This document shows positions 1 to 11,772 of a stretch of DNA of 64,000 nt, one piece after another. Below the pieces are notes generated by a model. It made no database searches. It worked only from the letters and a program-made list of their open reading frames with translations, and was not told where the DNA came from. The DNA lies in the NCBI GenBank assembly GCA_026214975.1, contig JAOBSW010000322.1, positions 1 through 64,000 of the forward strand, read 5' to 3'. Source of the DNA: Gentiana macrophylla (taxonomy: Eukaryota > Streptophyta > Magnoliopsida > Gentianales > Gentianaceae). Position numbers and translations under genes: made by a program. Position 1 is the stretch's first letter; each line of letters begins with the position of its first letter.

Positions 1-1172
1 TTTACATTGTTTTTCATTTGTGTGATGTTTTCTTTAACATCTCCACTTTCTAAAGGTTTATATGAAAGCTTATTATAATCCTTTCAAGTTGCCTCTGAAG
101 TCTTTGTAGACCACTTTGTATCTTGCGAGAATTTCACTCTCTCAAAAGAACTTCATCCGCAAGGTGTTCTTTTGTTTTCCTTCACGGTGGCTATCTTTTG
201 TATTATGATCTGATGCCTCATTCTTCATTCTGGAACCAATTTCGACTTTCATCAGCACGGGATCATCTTGTTTTACTTGTAACCCAAGCAACCTACCTTA
301 TTTCATGTGCATTATACCTTCCCTTGGCTTACCTAGTTGACATACCACCCTGGTACCTAACTTGTCACTTTTCAATTTTATTTATTTTCCAAGCTAGCCC
401 TAATTGGCACGAGGATTGGATCAGCTGTCAGAGAGAAAGTATGGCAATACATGTTCTCCACCCACGAGGGAGTCTCGGAAGTCCTTGGTGGGAACCTTGT
501 AGTTCTTCGACAAGCTTAAGTTCCATGGCGAAGTTGAGATCAAAAGAAGTCAAGTGTGCGGAAGTGTGGTTTCGGCCGGGAAGATTCGACCTTCGGGTAT
601 AGGCGGCGAGGAGCAAGCAAAAAGTGTTGAACCGATGATTGTAAGATTCGAGTCGATTGATGAGTTCGTGAAGGAACAAGATGAAGATCAGTTGTTTCGG
701 TTACAAGTGAGTGGTGGAGCCCAACCAACCATTGGTCATGAGTTTAATGAAGATGGCAACAATTGTCATCCCGAATCGGCTTTAATGTCTGAATGCGGAA
801 GATTAGGAAGGACAATGAAGAATGAAAACCACGGGATGGCAATTGCAGTTCCTCCGGGGCGACCAAGGCGTACAAGAGTTGAAGCATGATCGCGGCGATC
901 TTTCATGAAGATAGAGATAGAAGAACGCGAGTTTTCTAGGATGAAGTGGGGCGGCGACAAAATACGAGACCGAGTTGATACGTCAAGGCAGCGTGAAGAT
1001 TGAAGTGGATCGTCGCAACCTCAAGTTGGCTTAAGACAAGCAAAGAGTTGGGAAGATGGAATAAAAAGAAGACTGTAAGAGTTAGAAGGCGAAAGCGCTT
1101 TGCAAGTCGAGTTCAAGTACACCCGATTACATTCGAGTTTAGAGGATGAAACTCCTCTTAAGAAAGAAGGAA
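1..1172 (+). other. Internal 3' flank of a gypsy-like element, no recognisable domain
   Basis: This stretch runs up to a purine-rich tract and the start of an LTR, so it is read as the 3' end of the internal region of element K. Open frames of 111 and 159 residues occur (554-889, 123-602), but they overlap each other in different frames and match no reverse transcriptase, integrase, chromodomain or capsid motif that I recognise. The last 60 bases (a GAGGATGAAACTCCTCTTAA run, then purines) resemble the end of plant chromovirus-type elements. The function is unknown; it may be non-coding or from a non-autonomous element. Confidence 0.4.
1158..1172 (+). other. Polypurine tract of element K
   Basis: A purine-rich run (AAGAAAGAAGGAA) lies directly before the LTR start TGTAACATCCCG. 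In LTR retrotransposons this tract primes plus-strand DNA synthesis, and its position fixes the LTR as a 3' LTR on the plus strand. Confidence 0.55.
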
Positions 1173-2025
1173 TGTAACATCCCGACTTTTCAGAAAGGGT
1201 AAAATAGTCATTGGGTATATTTATTACTACTTAATTACTATTTGTCCTATTTATTTAATTAAAAATGATTTAATTAAGGGATTAGTTATTATTTAAAATG
1301 GAATTTAATTAATAACTATAAAAAAGAAATAATACCAATTATTTCTCCATAACTTACTGCGCATATTCAAGAAAAAAAAAAAGGAACGTAGCATTTGTCA
1401 AAAAAAAGAGGGCCGGAAGAAAGCGAAATATTAAACTTCAACCGTGTGACCAATCCGTTCATCTGTTCAAGAGCCGGAGGAGAGAAAAGTTATCAGCGTG
1501 AAGAGACATAAATTTGAAAAATAACATCTCTTAATTTCGTAAGTTTTCAGTTTAGCCCTAGTTTTTTGTATTCGTTGAGTTCGATTCTTGAAAAATTCGT
1601 ATCTTTCAATCCGTAGCTCTGTTTTTCAGCCATGAGTAGTCGAAACGATCGTCTTGAAACGTATATTATTCTAAAAATAGTTTCTCAGCAGTTAATCCTA
1701 GTATTGTTCAGTTTTATGCCCTTTTTCAGTTTCTTTTTTTTTTTTGCGGAAAATAGGATTTTAGGGTTTTGTTGATCAAATAGGGTTTGGGGTTGAGGAT
1801 CAACGATTTGTTGCGATTGCTTGACGTTTGCTTCAGATTTTGCTGGAAATTGAGGTAAGAGACTCTTCCTAATGAGTAATTATAGTTTTATAATGATAGG
1901 TTGAGTTTTGGTGAGTTTTGGTATTGTTTGGTGATAGAATTCATGCTAAGTTGTAATTAATGAGTTGTGATATGTTTTGGCATATTTGTGTTGAGTTTTA
2001 AATATCTATTTTTTTTATTCAATAA
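1173..2025 (+). repeat. LTR of gypsy-like element K, left part
   Basis: The LTR starts TGTAACATCCCGACTTTT, the form typical of plant Ty3/gypsy LTRs of the Tekay/Del kind, right after a polypurine tract. It is interrupted at 2025 by Copia X and resumes at 6912. Contents are AT-rich and non-coding, with an A-rich run near 1370. The last five bases (AATAA) are the left half of the target-site duplication of X. No 5' LTR partner lies in the window. Confidence 0.65.
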
Positions 2026-2320
2026 TGTGGAAATATTGGAAATATTAATCCTATTACATATGTCACTTATGTTACATGACATATTAATTGTATTATATAA
2101 ACAATTAATATGTCATAAACAATTAATGTCATAAAGTAACTCTATTTTGTCCTATTGTAATAGCCGACTCTAGCAATTAATACTAGCCGGCTCTAGTAAC
2201 TTTTACTTTACTATCTAGGCCCTTCCCATTCTTGCTTGTATCTATTTATACCCATTCTTTAAACATGAATAAACAAGTTGTAGTTTACTCAAGTATTATT
2301 ACTTTCTCAAACTCTCTTCA
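2026..2320 (+). repeat. 5' LTR of Copia X
   Basis: It begins TGTGGAAATATTGG and ends CAAACTCTCTTCA, followed at once by the primer binding site. It contains a perfect 14-bp inverted repeat (2078-2091 with 2101-2114) and a TATTTATA stretch near 2243. It differs from the 3' LTR at only a handful of sites. Confidence 0.95.
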
Positions 2321-2333
2321 TGGTATCAGAGCC
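2321..2333 (+). other. Primer binding site of Copia X
   Basis: TGGTATCAGAGCC directly abuts the LTR end and is complementary to the 3' end of plant initiator methionine tRNA, the usual primer of Copia elements. Confidence 0.95.
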
Positions 2334-2376
2334 ATAATCATCTTTAATCCGCTGCAAATCTCCTATCTTTTCAAAA

Positions 2377-3430
2377 ATGTCTTCTTTATCTGAAGCTTCT
2401 TCACCCTCAGTACAGTCCCAGCAGCCTCAGCAGATTGGGGTCACTGAAAACTATTTGTTTACAAATCACAGACTTGATGGCAACAACTACCTGCTGTGGT
2501 CAAGATCTATGAAAATGTATATCTCAGCCGAGCAAGATGGGATACTTATGCAGTTCCAAACACGCCCACTAAAGCCCGACCCCAAGTTTGAAGCATGGGA
2601 TACGAAAATAACCAAGTCATGACCATCCTCACGAGGTCAATGACCAAAGAGATTAGTGAGAACTTCATGATGTATGAAAGCGCTAAGGAAATTTGGGATA
2701 ATGCCGAGACCTTTACTCAAGAAGGACAATACATCGAGGTCTATGATCGGAAGCCCAAATCCAAAATTGTAGACAAGGTGATGCATGCAGTAACTTCAAG
2801 ATTACTTTAACCTACTATCTACAGGCATGACAACACTTAGATATGTTGGAAACTTACCTGGAAGGATGTAGAGGATCTTGACTTTATACAAGGATATCAT
2901 TGAGAAAAGAAGGTATTCCAATTCCTTTATTTGGATTGAACACATCTCTTGATGATGTTAGAGGTAGAATTCTTGCTACTAAACCTCTCTCAACCTCAAA
3001 TCTGTGTTTGCTGAAGTCAAACATGAGGAAAGAAAAAGAAAAGTGATGATGCAAAACAACTCTGCTGATCACTCTACTGATAGCTCAGCAATGTTGGTGG
3101 TCGGGGAAGCCCTCTTGAGGTTCTTGAGACTTACGAGGAAACCCTTTGAGAAGATAGGAAAGTTGTTCGTGACCACTACAAGCGCACAAATCATACAAAG
3201 GACACTTCTTTGGAAACTACATGGTAAGCCTAACTCCTCTAAATCCTCCAAAACAACCGAGGAGAAGTCGAGGCGAGACATGTAAGTGAAGAAAGGGACA
3301 AGGACACTACTCTGGATGCTCGGTTCTTTGCCTTCAAAGCCTTCCTTACTCAACAAAAGGAAGGTAGCTCTATTCTTGACATAGCTACTCATGCTAAAAT
3401 AGGTATATTCCACTCACCTCTCTCTCATTA
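2377..3430 (+). pseudogene. Decayed gag (capsid) of Copia X
   Basis: The capsid gene would package element RNA in virus-like particles. The ATG at 2377 opens an 81-codon frame with the Copia gag signature LDGNNYLLWSRSMKMYI (about residues 28-44). It continues out of frame at 2595-2810 (LTRSMTKEISENFMMY) and 3004-3285, where the alignment with element E continues. At least two frameshifts and several stops break it. No intact zinc knuckle is visible. The same gag start occurs in element E at 48450, which supports the start chosen. Confidence 0.85.
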
Positions 3431-6400
3431 ATGATACATGGGTTTTTGATTAGGGCTTCATCCCATATATTTGGTAACAAGAGGCTCATATCTCACTTTA
3501 AACCCCGCCATCAAACCCACAAAATTAGCATTCTTTGATGGATCTATTTCATGTGCACAAGGTTTTGGAAATGTTAAACTTCTTGATAAGATCTATCTGC
3601 GGGATGTCTTGTTTGTTCCAAAATTAGATTTGTAACCTTATATACATCGATTAGACTCACTAAAGACCAAAATTGGACAACCTTGTTTAATAACAATCGG
3701 TGTATATTCCGGGATCTTTCTTCACGATAAGTGATTGGGAAAGCTAAATCTGCTTTCGGGATTGTTTATGGTCAACCTGTGAAGACGAGGAAGAGTGAAG
3801 ACGAGCTTGACCTCAGTGACTGCAACCAAACCTTAGACAATATCATGTTATGGCATTATAGACTAGGTCATCCAAGTTTTGGTATTTAAAATCTGTAATT
3901 CTGAAGTGTTTAAAGGATGTAACCTCGGTGATCTTCAATGTGATATCACGTAGGTTGCCAAACTTACTAAATCATGTATACTAAAATACCTTATCTACCT
4001 TCCACACCTTTCACTTTGATTCATAGTGATGTATGGGGACCCTCAGAGTTAAAAGTATAATAGGGAAGAGGTGGTTTGTCACCTTCACTGATGACCACAC
4101 GAGAATCACATGGCTGTTTTTATGAAAGATAAATCCGAAGTTGGAACCATCTTCCAAGAATTCTATAACATGGTATTCACTCAATTTGACACTAAGATTA
4201 AAATCTTAAAAGCAGATAATGCCCTAGAATACTATGAATCCAACCTCAGAACCTTCTGAATGATAAAGGAATTGTTCACATCGGTAGGCGTGTGTAGAGA
4301 CACCTCGTGAGAATGGGGGTTCTTTGAGAGGAAAAATAGGCACTTCTTGGAGATGGCTAGATCAATCATGTTCACCACACATGTGCCAAAATACATGTGG
4401 GGTGAAGCTATATTAATGACCATATCTCGATCAGCAGGTTACCAGTGAGAGTGTTAGGTTTCAAGACTCCCATCAAACCTGTGACAACTCATTCCTGCCT
4501 CATCTCATTCTTTGACTTGCCTCCAAAGATCTTTGGATGTCTTGTGTTTGTCTATATTCATGCCCAACACGAAGCAAACTTGATCCTAAAGCTCATAAGT
4601 GCATCTTCCTAAGCTATGCCAAAGGCAGAAAGGGTTGCAAGTGTTACTCTCCCAGCGACAAAAGATTTTACAATTCTATGGATGTAAAATTCTTTGAAAA
4701 ACCCCATACTACGAGAACCTCTTGAGACAATCACAGATGGCAACCTTATTGAAATTGAGCTCACTCCAATCCTCGACCAACTCTAGCGGACTCACGATAC
4801 TCATGACCTCACGCACCTCGGCGGATTCTGAACCTCGGCTGACTACTAAGCCCGGCCTCGGCATCCCTCTTGAACCTCAGCGGCCTTACGAGCCTCTTGA
4901 ACCTCAGCGATCCCTCTCTGAACCCATTGAACCTCGGCGAGCCCCCAGGAGCTTCATCGACCTACTCATTCCAACGATATGTGATAGCGAGACCCATTGT
5001 TGTCCGAAAGGAAAGAGATCATGCACTAATCACTCTATTCATACTTATGTGTCTTATGATCACTTATAGCTGTCTTTTGCTATGTTTACAAAGGACTTGG
5101 ATTCTCACTCCATCCACAGAATATACAAGAAGATCTTCAACATGATAGATGGAATTTGCTATCAAAGCCGAATGATTGCTCTTCTTGACAACCATACTTG
5201 GGATCTCACCACTCTCCCACAAGGAAGAAAGACGCCATTTGTAAATGGTTATTCACCATCAAGTACAATCTTTGGTGGTACTATTGACAAGTACAAAGCT
5301 AGATTGGTTGCAAGGGCTTCACCCAAACATATGGACTTGACTACAAAGAGACATTTGCACCTGTGGCAAAACTCAACACGATCAGTCTTGATCTCACTTC
5401 TTTGTCCAACTTGACTCGCCACTCCACCAATTGGACATCAAGAATGCCTTCCTAAATGGTGACCTTATTGAGGAAGTATATATGACTGTACCTCTGGTTT
5501 TCAGCACTCACACTAAAGGAAAGTATGCAAGCGAGAAAATCTCTATATGGCACAGCGGTCCTCGAGGGCATGGTTTGGCAAACTTATTCTTGTGGTTAAA
5601 GGCTGCTGGATATCATCGATCTGTAACTCAGATCACACCATGTTTATTAAAACTACAAACCGGAGAAGATCCATCCTTATTGTACATGTGGATGATATCA
5701 TCCTTCTTGGTGATGACCCCTTTGAGATCCACACTTTGAAGACCTGCTTGGCCAAGGTATTTCAAGTTAAAGATTGGGGCTACCTCAAATACTTTCTTGG
5801 TATGGAAATAGCAAGAAGCGGCCGAGGGTATATCTGTCTCACCGGAGAAGTATGTCTACTGAGACTCTTTGAAGAAGCGGCATGCTAAGGCGCAAACCGG
5901 CTATCTCCCAGTAGAGCCCGAAAGTAATCCCTTTGGTACATGGTAATATTCTTTGTAAGAAAGGAACAATACCGGCTATCTCCCTGATGAGGCCCCGGTA
6001 ATCCACTTGTCGGTCAGTTCATGCATTGCCCTCTTGAGCACCATTGGGATGCTATTTACGAGAATACTCGGATACTTGAAGTCCACTCCTGGCCGGGCTT
6101 ACATTTCACTAAGTCTATTGTGGATCGGTGAAGGTCTATCACGATCTTGGTAAATTTGGTTGCCACATAGACAGGAAAGATCTACCACGTGCTATTGCTC
6201 ATATGTATGGGGTAATCTTGTCACATGGAGAAGCAAGAAACAACATCTGTCTCTAGAAGCGATCTTTGAAAATTTGAACTCGAGGGCCTTGGTTTTGGGC
6301 ATTTGTGAAGCATTATGGGTGAAAAGAGTCCCACTTGAACTTCGAGACCGCCTTGACAACCTATCATACTCTGCTTTGTGACAATAATTCGACATTATGC

Positions 6401-6608
6401 ATGGCGAGAGGATCCGATCCATCATGATAAGACAAAACATGTGGACATTGTGAGACATTTCCTTAAAGAGAATATTGATGCCAAGATCATTCAACAGTAT
6501 GTTCCCTCAATGACCCAAAATGATGATATTCTCACCAAGGCAATACCACCTTATGTTCGTGATGAGTTGCAAACTTGCATTTGTATTGACATATACAACT
6601 TGATTTGA
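3431..6608 (+). pseudogene. Decayed pol of Copia X
   Basis: Fragments appear in the usual Copia order: protease (WVFD then a stop where SG is expected, near 3440), gag-pre-integrase (LWHYRLGHPSFG near 3850), integrase (DVWGPS near 4030, TDDHTR near 4090), reverse transcriptase (HVDDIILLG near 5690) and RNase H (5950-6608). A proline- and glutamate-rich linker with repeated EPLEPQR-type units sits between integrase and reverse transcriptase (about 4790-4960). The final short frame ends with TGA at 6606-6608 inside the polypurine tract. Many frameshifts make it a pseudogene. Confidence 0.85.
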
Positions 6609-6611
6609 GGG
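6603..6611 (+). other. Polypurine tract of Copia X
   Basis: ATTTGAGGG directly precedes the 3' LTR. The same tract precedes the 3' LTR of element E. The pol stop codon TGA overlaps it. Confidence 0.8.
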
Positions 6612-6906
6612 TGTGGAAATATTGGAAATATTAATCCTATTACATATGTCACTTATGTAACATGACATATTAATTGTATTATATAAACAATTAATATGTC
6701 AAAAACAATTAATGTCCTAAAGTTACTCTATTTTGTCTATTGTAATAGCCGACTACAGTAATTAATACTAGCGGCTCACCAGTAACTTTTACTTTAATAG
6801 CTAGGACATTCACATTCTTGCTTGTATCTATTTATACCCATTCTTTAAACATGAATAAACAAGTTGTAGTTTACTCAAGTATTATTACTTTCTTAAACTC
6901 TCTTCA
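6612..6906 (+). repeat. 3' LTR of Copia X
   Basis: This 295-bp LTR is equal in length to the 5' copy, and both have the same ends. It carries the same perfect 14-bp hairpin (6664-6677 with 6687-6700). The host sequence of element K resumes after the AATAA duplication at 6907-6911. Confidence 0.95.
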
Positions 6907-8004
6907 AATAACATTAATTAAACATAAACAAGCTTGATTGAACTTACGATTCGTTCGTTCGGTTAAAACACCGAATGTACTCTTAAAGGGAGTTGAAGTT
7001 AGGATCCGTCGGAAGGGCATGAAAGGGCTTGTGCTTTGATGAACTAGAGTTCATCAATGTCGTGTATGTGCTAGGCCTTGTCCGTGTCTAGTGGTCTAAA
7101 TGAAAGTAGGAGATATGAGGAGCTTACTTGAAAACACTTAGGTGGCTAGTTAATTCACAATAATAAATACATATGTGTAGATAAAAGCTAAAGCGTCATT
7201 TATTCTCGGTTAGGCACTCTTTCATATCGGCGATGTGATACGTTCATAAAAGGTGAACAACGCTCACGGCCTTAAGCGGTGAAGGTAGTGGAGGAAATTC
7301 ATCGGACGTATATGCATACCGGGAGCCGAGCTAATCAGTGCTAATCACCGTTAGTTAGCAAGTATATCTTCGGGCTGATGAACACCATGCACAGTGTCCT
7401 TGAGTAATGATGTAACCAAGATAAGCTAAGTTAGAAACGTATAGTCATGACATGTCAATGGGCATGAAGTGAACCATAGATTGAGTCGGTCTCATAAAGA
7501 TAACTTAATAATCATAATAATAACCTTTCGTTGTATAACCTAGTTATCCATTAGCTTCTCACTTTTACTAAGTACTTTGTACTTACCTCCTTTGCATTTT
7601 TTTGTATGCATTGTGGGGTGAGAAGACGAACAGGTTGTCCAAGCGTAGACGATGATTTTGAAGACATTGAAGTCTTGGAGAAGCTTTTAGTTTATTTCCT
7701 TATAAAGGTTGTACTATACTAGTTGTATTTCTTTTCTTAGACTTGTTGTTCTTCTACTTTTAAGACTTCGTATTATATAAGTCCTTGGGTTTTTTGTTGT
7801 TTTAATTTAACTATCCATCTTTAGTATGGTTGTATCTATTCTTAGTAGCATTTATGTTTTTACCCGAGTCCTTTTAGCTTCCGTTTGCTTTATTTTGATA
7901 CTGACTTAACGTAGAGGTGGCGTATAATATTAGATTTATTTAATGCTATACGTGCGAGCGTTTATCTTCGAGATAAGGGCTCGGTATCCGGGGAGCGAGG
8001 CGTT

Positions 8005-8007
<3 letters not shown>
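6907..8007 (+). repeat. LTR of gypsy-like element K, right part
   Basis: This is the continuation of the LTR begun at 1173, resumed after the X target duplication. The end near 8007 is judged from the sequence CGGGGAGCGAGGCGTTACG, which mirrors the LTR start TGTAACATCCCG as plant gypsy LTRs do. With X removed the LTR is about 1.95 kb. The exact right end is uncertain because an AT microsatellite follows directly. No coding content is seen. Confidence 0.6.

Positions 8008-8008
<1 letters not shown>

Positions 8009-8074
<66 letters not shown>
8009..8074. repeat. (AT)33 microsatellite
   Basis: An uninterrupted AT dinucleotide run of 66 bp lies at the presumed end of the K LTR. Open frames through it encode only alternating Tyr/Ile and are not genes. 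Confidence 0.98.
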
Positions 8075-8077
<3 letters not shown>

Positions 8078-8193
8078 TCCATATGTGACACAGGTAATTA
8101 TGTCCCGTTGGGACTCCCTATATATTAAAGCAGTCCGTGAAAGGATGAGTGTATGTATTTTTCTTGACATATCGGTCATCCGATGGGCGTTGC

Positions 8194-8340
8194 TGAGACT
8201 GGCCAAACAAAACCGAAACCGGCGGTTTGGTAAACCGCCAGTTTGTGTAATCGCCGGTTTGGGGCGGTTTGGGGTTTTGGCCACGAATGGACGAGAACCG
8301 GCGGTTGGAACGGAACAGTAGTTGAACCGCCCAACGGCTA
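8194..8340. promoter_or_regulatory. Left subterminal GC-rich motif array of hAT
   Basis: Within an AT-rich setting this 150-bp block is GC-rich and repeats CCGGCGGTTT and its inverse (AAACCGCC) several times in both orientations. Such arrays near hAT ends bind transposase. A matching block lies at 12865-12975. Confidence 0.65.
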
Positions 8341-8376
8341 TTTTTTCCCCTTTTTCTAAACACTTGAAAAATTTCC

Positions 8377-8384
8377 TATAAATA
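8377..8384 (+). promoter_or_regulatory. TATA-like box of the hAT transposase gene
   Basis: TATAAATA lies about 410 bp upstream of the presumed transposase ATG, inside the left end of the element. A CT- and A-rich leader follows. Assignment rests on position only. Confidence 0.4.
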
Positions 8385-8515
8385 CTACTTCATTCCATTT
8401 CCAATTTCCTACATCAATCTCCTCTCAATTCTTACAACTTCTTCCCTAAAGAAAATTTCTTACATCTTCTACTAATTTCTTTGATTATCATGTTTGTTTA
8501 GTTGTTAAAAACAGG

Positions 8516-8746
8516 AATCAAATTTACTTTACGAAACCGAATTTCGAAGTTGTTCCGATTTAATCGTTACTTCAATACGGTTTTAGTTATAAGTAAATTT
8601 GGTTTGTATTTTATTCAACTAATTTTTTGCAAGTGTAAAAAAATCATTTATAATCAAATTTACTTTACTAGACCGATATTTGAAATTGTTACGATTTAAT
8701 CGTTACTTCAACTCGGTTTTAGTTATAAGTAAAATTGGTTAGTTAA
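8516..8746. repeat. Two-copy 136-bp tandem repeat in the hAT leader
   Basis: The segment beginning AATCAAATTTACTTTAC at 8516 recurs at 8652 with high similarity, including GATTTAATCGTTACTTCAA in both. Period is 136 bp. It lies between the TATA-like box and the transposase start. Confidence 0.85.
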
Positions 8747-8791
8747 ATTAAATTTTTTTTATATTATTAAATTTAATTTAGAATTTGTACA

Positions 8792-11235
8792 ATGTCAAGA
8801 AGAGGTGAATCGTCACAAGGCAATCGAAATGTTACTTTCGTGATGACAATTTGTGCGAATCGGGTGATCTTCTTTGGTGGCTATAGGTCACAACATTTCT
8901 GAGACCACATCCTTTGGTAGTCACATTTCGATTCCTCACTTCGCTACACCTTTAGGTTATAATACTGATGATTATGATAGTCATTACGATGATATAATGC
9001 CTCAACCTGTAAATTTTAACATCAACCTTAACGAAGCTGAAGATAATGAGCCTCGTAATGATGAAGCCGATGTTGATGATGTATTTCGAATGATTCCGTC
9101 TGAGACAAGGGCGTGGTGGGAGTCGTGTGGCTGTAAGAACACCGCGTGGTGCTAGTCTTGATCCTACTCCTACTCCCGAGTCGGTCGATTTAGATGGTGA
9201 TGAAAGTACCCGATCCGAGCACAAGAAAAGGTTAAAATCAAAAAAATTTATGGAATTTTTCACGAAGGTTCCTCGGATGATGAATTAGCATTAGCTAACT
9301 TGGAAAGTATTTCTTGGGGTGTGCAATTTATGTGGCACAAAAACCAATTTAGAGAAGGTGGTGGTTACGGATCGATCGCGGGTCACATGTTAAGTAAACA
9401 CCGGAAAAATTGGAAGGCAGACGCGTCTCAAACCAAACCCAATTAAACATGCGGCGCCGGCGCGGTGGTAACACTAATTCACTCTTTATTTACGCTCGTG
9501 ATAAGCTGCGAGAGATCTAACCACATATCTTGTTTCGGGGATGTGTCTTCCTTTTAGCTTTCCTGAGAATCCTATTTTTGAAAGTTACGTACAAGGGGCT
9601 TTGCAGCCGCCTTTTACTCGTATCCCTCGTGCAACGGTTACTAAGGATTTCAAAAATAAATTTATTAAACGACAAAATATTATTAAAGAATGTTTGAAGA
9701 AAAATAAATTCCGAATATGTGTATGTGTCGATATTTGGGAGGATAGGAGGACCAACAATTTTTATTTTGGCGTGTCGTCTCACTGGATTGACAACACTTG
9801 GATTGTCCAAAAAAGGTTACTTGCTTTTCGTTTATTTAACGAAACTTATAATGCTTCTAACATTGCATCTTTATTAGTCGATATTTTTGAGGAATCGATT
9901 TAAAAGATAAAGTTTTATCTATTGCATTTGACAATACTTCAAACAACATAGCTTATTCGATTCATCCCGATATTGTGAACCTCTTTGTAATGGTCAATTT
10001 TGCATGTTAGAAGTTTATGCCATATTTTTAATTTATGTGTCAAGACGGTCAAAAAGTTTTTTACCATAATATTAATGCGATAAAAACTGCGATTTCGCAT
10101 GTGTTAGGTAGAAATATTCTTGTTAATAAGTGGTATAAATTTCTTAAAGAGAAATGTCATCGCCCTGTCAAACTACCACAAAATGTACCGCATAGGTGGA
10201 ACACCACTTATGATCTTTGGAAAAAACAAACCAAATTAAGAATGCCTTTTGTGAATTTTTAAGTGAACACTGTTCGAACGAATATCGTTTGTATCCCACT
10301 TATTTGAATTTGCATGCAAGACTTCGATGGATGTTTTTGAAGTATTCAAAACATTTACTGAATTGTTTTCAAAATGTTATCAACCCACAACACATTTAGT
10401 CTTGCCTGCTAGTGTAGAAATAACTGCCGAGTTTGAAACCATGGAACACGATGCTATATTATTTCAATGTTTTGGGCCGATGAAGGAGAAATGGAATATG
10501 TACATGTTGCATATTCTTGTCACTTTTCTCATTTCTTCTATTCTCGACCCTCGTTTAAGACTATTAGGTGTGTCTAACATGTTAAGTGCTTACTATGACA
10601 CTTTGTCTAATATTCATAGAGTGCCCCCGGTAGATTATAAAGTTGAAGTAGATAGACTTGAAAATTTATTAAACATTTTTGTATGTTGAATATGGCGTAT
10701 GTATGGAAAAGAAAGCGACACGGTTCCCGATCAATCTGCAAGTGCTTCTACTAACCTGCAGGTGTCTACGGGAATTCAAAAGTTACGGATAAAATGAATT
10801 AAAGCGACGAGAATGGGCGACAACGTCATCCGATCAATGTCTGAGAGATATCCACATTTTTAAACACAACATTTGAAGTTTGTGAAACCGAATCCTATGA
10901 TTTAGACTTACGACTTATTGAAGAGGTGGAAGAGACATGCTAAAGAATTTTCGAGTGCTAGCAATGATGGCGGTCGAGTTTTTAAGTTGCCTATTTCGAC
11001 CCGGCCTTTGTTGAGCGAGCTTTCACCATGGCGGACATGTGCTTACCAAAAAGATGTTCGCTTCATCCCACCACTTTAGAAGCTCCACCACCAAAAAAGA
11101 TGTGTTGTCAAGATTGGAGTACGAGCCGAGAAGAGGGTGCAAGACATTGAGTCGAAGATAATGAGTCACGGTTCGAAGTCGGTGACACTGAGACACTTCG
11201 AGGAGGAAAGCGCTCGAAATACCGACATCGATTAA
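8792..11235 (+). pseudogene. hAT (Ac-like) transposase pseudogene
   Basis: Transposase would cut and move the element. The ATG at 8792 opens an MSRRGES frame. In order there follow an acidic stretch (8990-9090), a degenerate BED zinc-finger region (REGGGYGSIAGHM near 9350-9395), the LPFSFPENP segment (9547), the first catalytic Asp in CVDIWEDRR (about 9721-9750), the second Asp region FDNTSNN (about 9928-9950), an HxxNLCV-like segment (about 10020-10040, frameshifted), the VPHRWNTTYDL motif (about 10185-10218) and the C-terminal dimerisation domain with ERAF (11013-11024) and SLHPTTLEA. Several frameshifts and stops separate the blocks. The order and motifs match the Ac-like branch common in plants. 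Confidence 0.85.
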
Positions 11236-11289
11236 TGGTACATAATTTATATCTTACTTATATATTTCTTACAATTTATAAAACAACTA

Positions 11290-11770
11290 TAAAAGACTAA
11301 AAAAGCTATAACAAACTATTAAAAACTATATATAAAAAAACCCCGATAAAAGACTAAAGACTACAAAAAAAAAGCATAAAAAACCCGATAGAAACTATAT
11401 AAAAACCAATTAAAAATAACTATAAAAACCTACTACTAAAAACTATATAAAAAAAAACTAGAGAAATGTATAAAATAAAAAAACCATAAAAACCAAATAC
11501 AAACCTAAAAATTATATGAAACAATAAAATACAAACACATCAAAATACTATAAAAGACTACAATAAAACAAATAATTAGAAAACCTTTAAATACTATAAA
11601 AACATATAAAAAGACTATAAAAGAATACAAAAAACAATAAAAACCTATAAGAAACCATAACAACACAATACAAAACTAAAAAAAACTATAAGAAACTATA
11701 AAATACTATAAAAATGTATAAAAAAACTATAAAAGTCTTAAAAAAAACAATAAGATAAAAGCCTAAAAAA
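11290..11770. repeat. A-rich low-complexity tract in hAT 3' region
   Basis: About 480 bp of short irregular units built on ACTATAAAAA and AAAAACC, downstream of the transposase stop. It shows strong strand asymmetry, A far above T. No coding potential is seen. Confidence 0.8.
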
Positions 11771-11772
11771 AA

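Larger units (their letters stand above)
2026..6906 (+). mobile_element. Copia retrotransposon X, complete but decayed
   Basis: A full-length 4881-bp Ty1/copia element lies inside the LTR of K. It has two 295-bp LTRs (2026-2320 and 6612-6906), TG...CA ends, a primer binding site matching initiator tRNA-Met, decayed gag and pol, and a polypurine tract. The 5-bp target duplication AATAA is present at 2021-2025 and 6907-6911. The gag and pol are close to those of element E, so both belong to one lineage with short LTRs. Numerous stops and frameshifts make it incapable of coding for its own movement. Confidence 0.95.

Noticed and set aside
123..602. 159-residue ORF at the left edge
   Set aside because: No recognisable domain, overlapped by frames on both strands, and inside the presumed internal part of a gypsy-like element; not accepted as a host gene.
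7943..8284. Open frames on both strands through the AT microsatellite
   Set aside because: They consist mainly of Tyr-Ile alternation from the repeat and have no domain.
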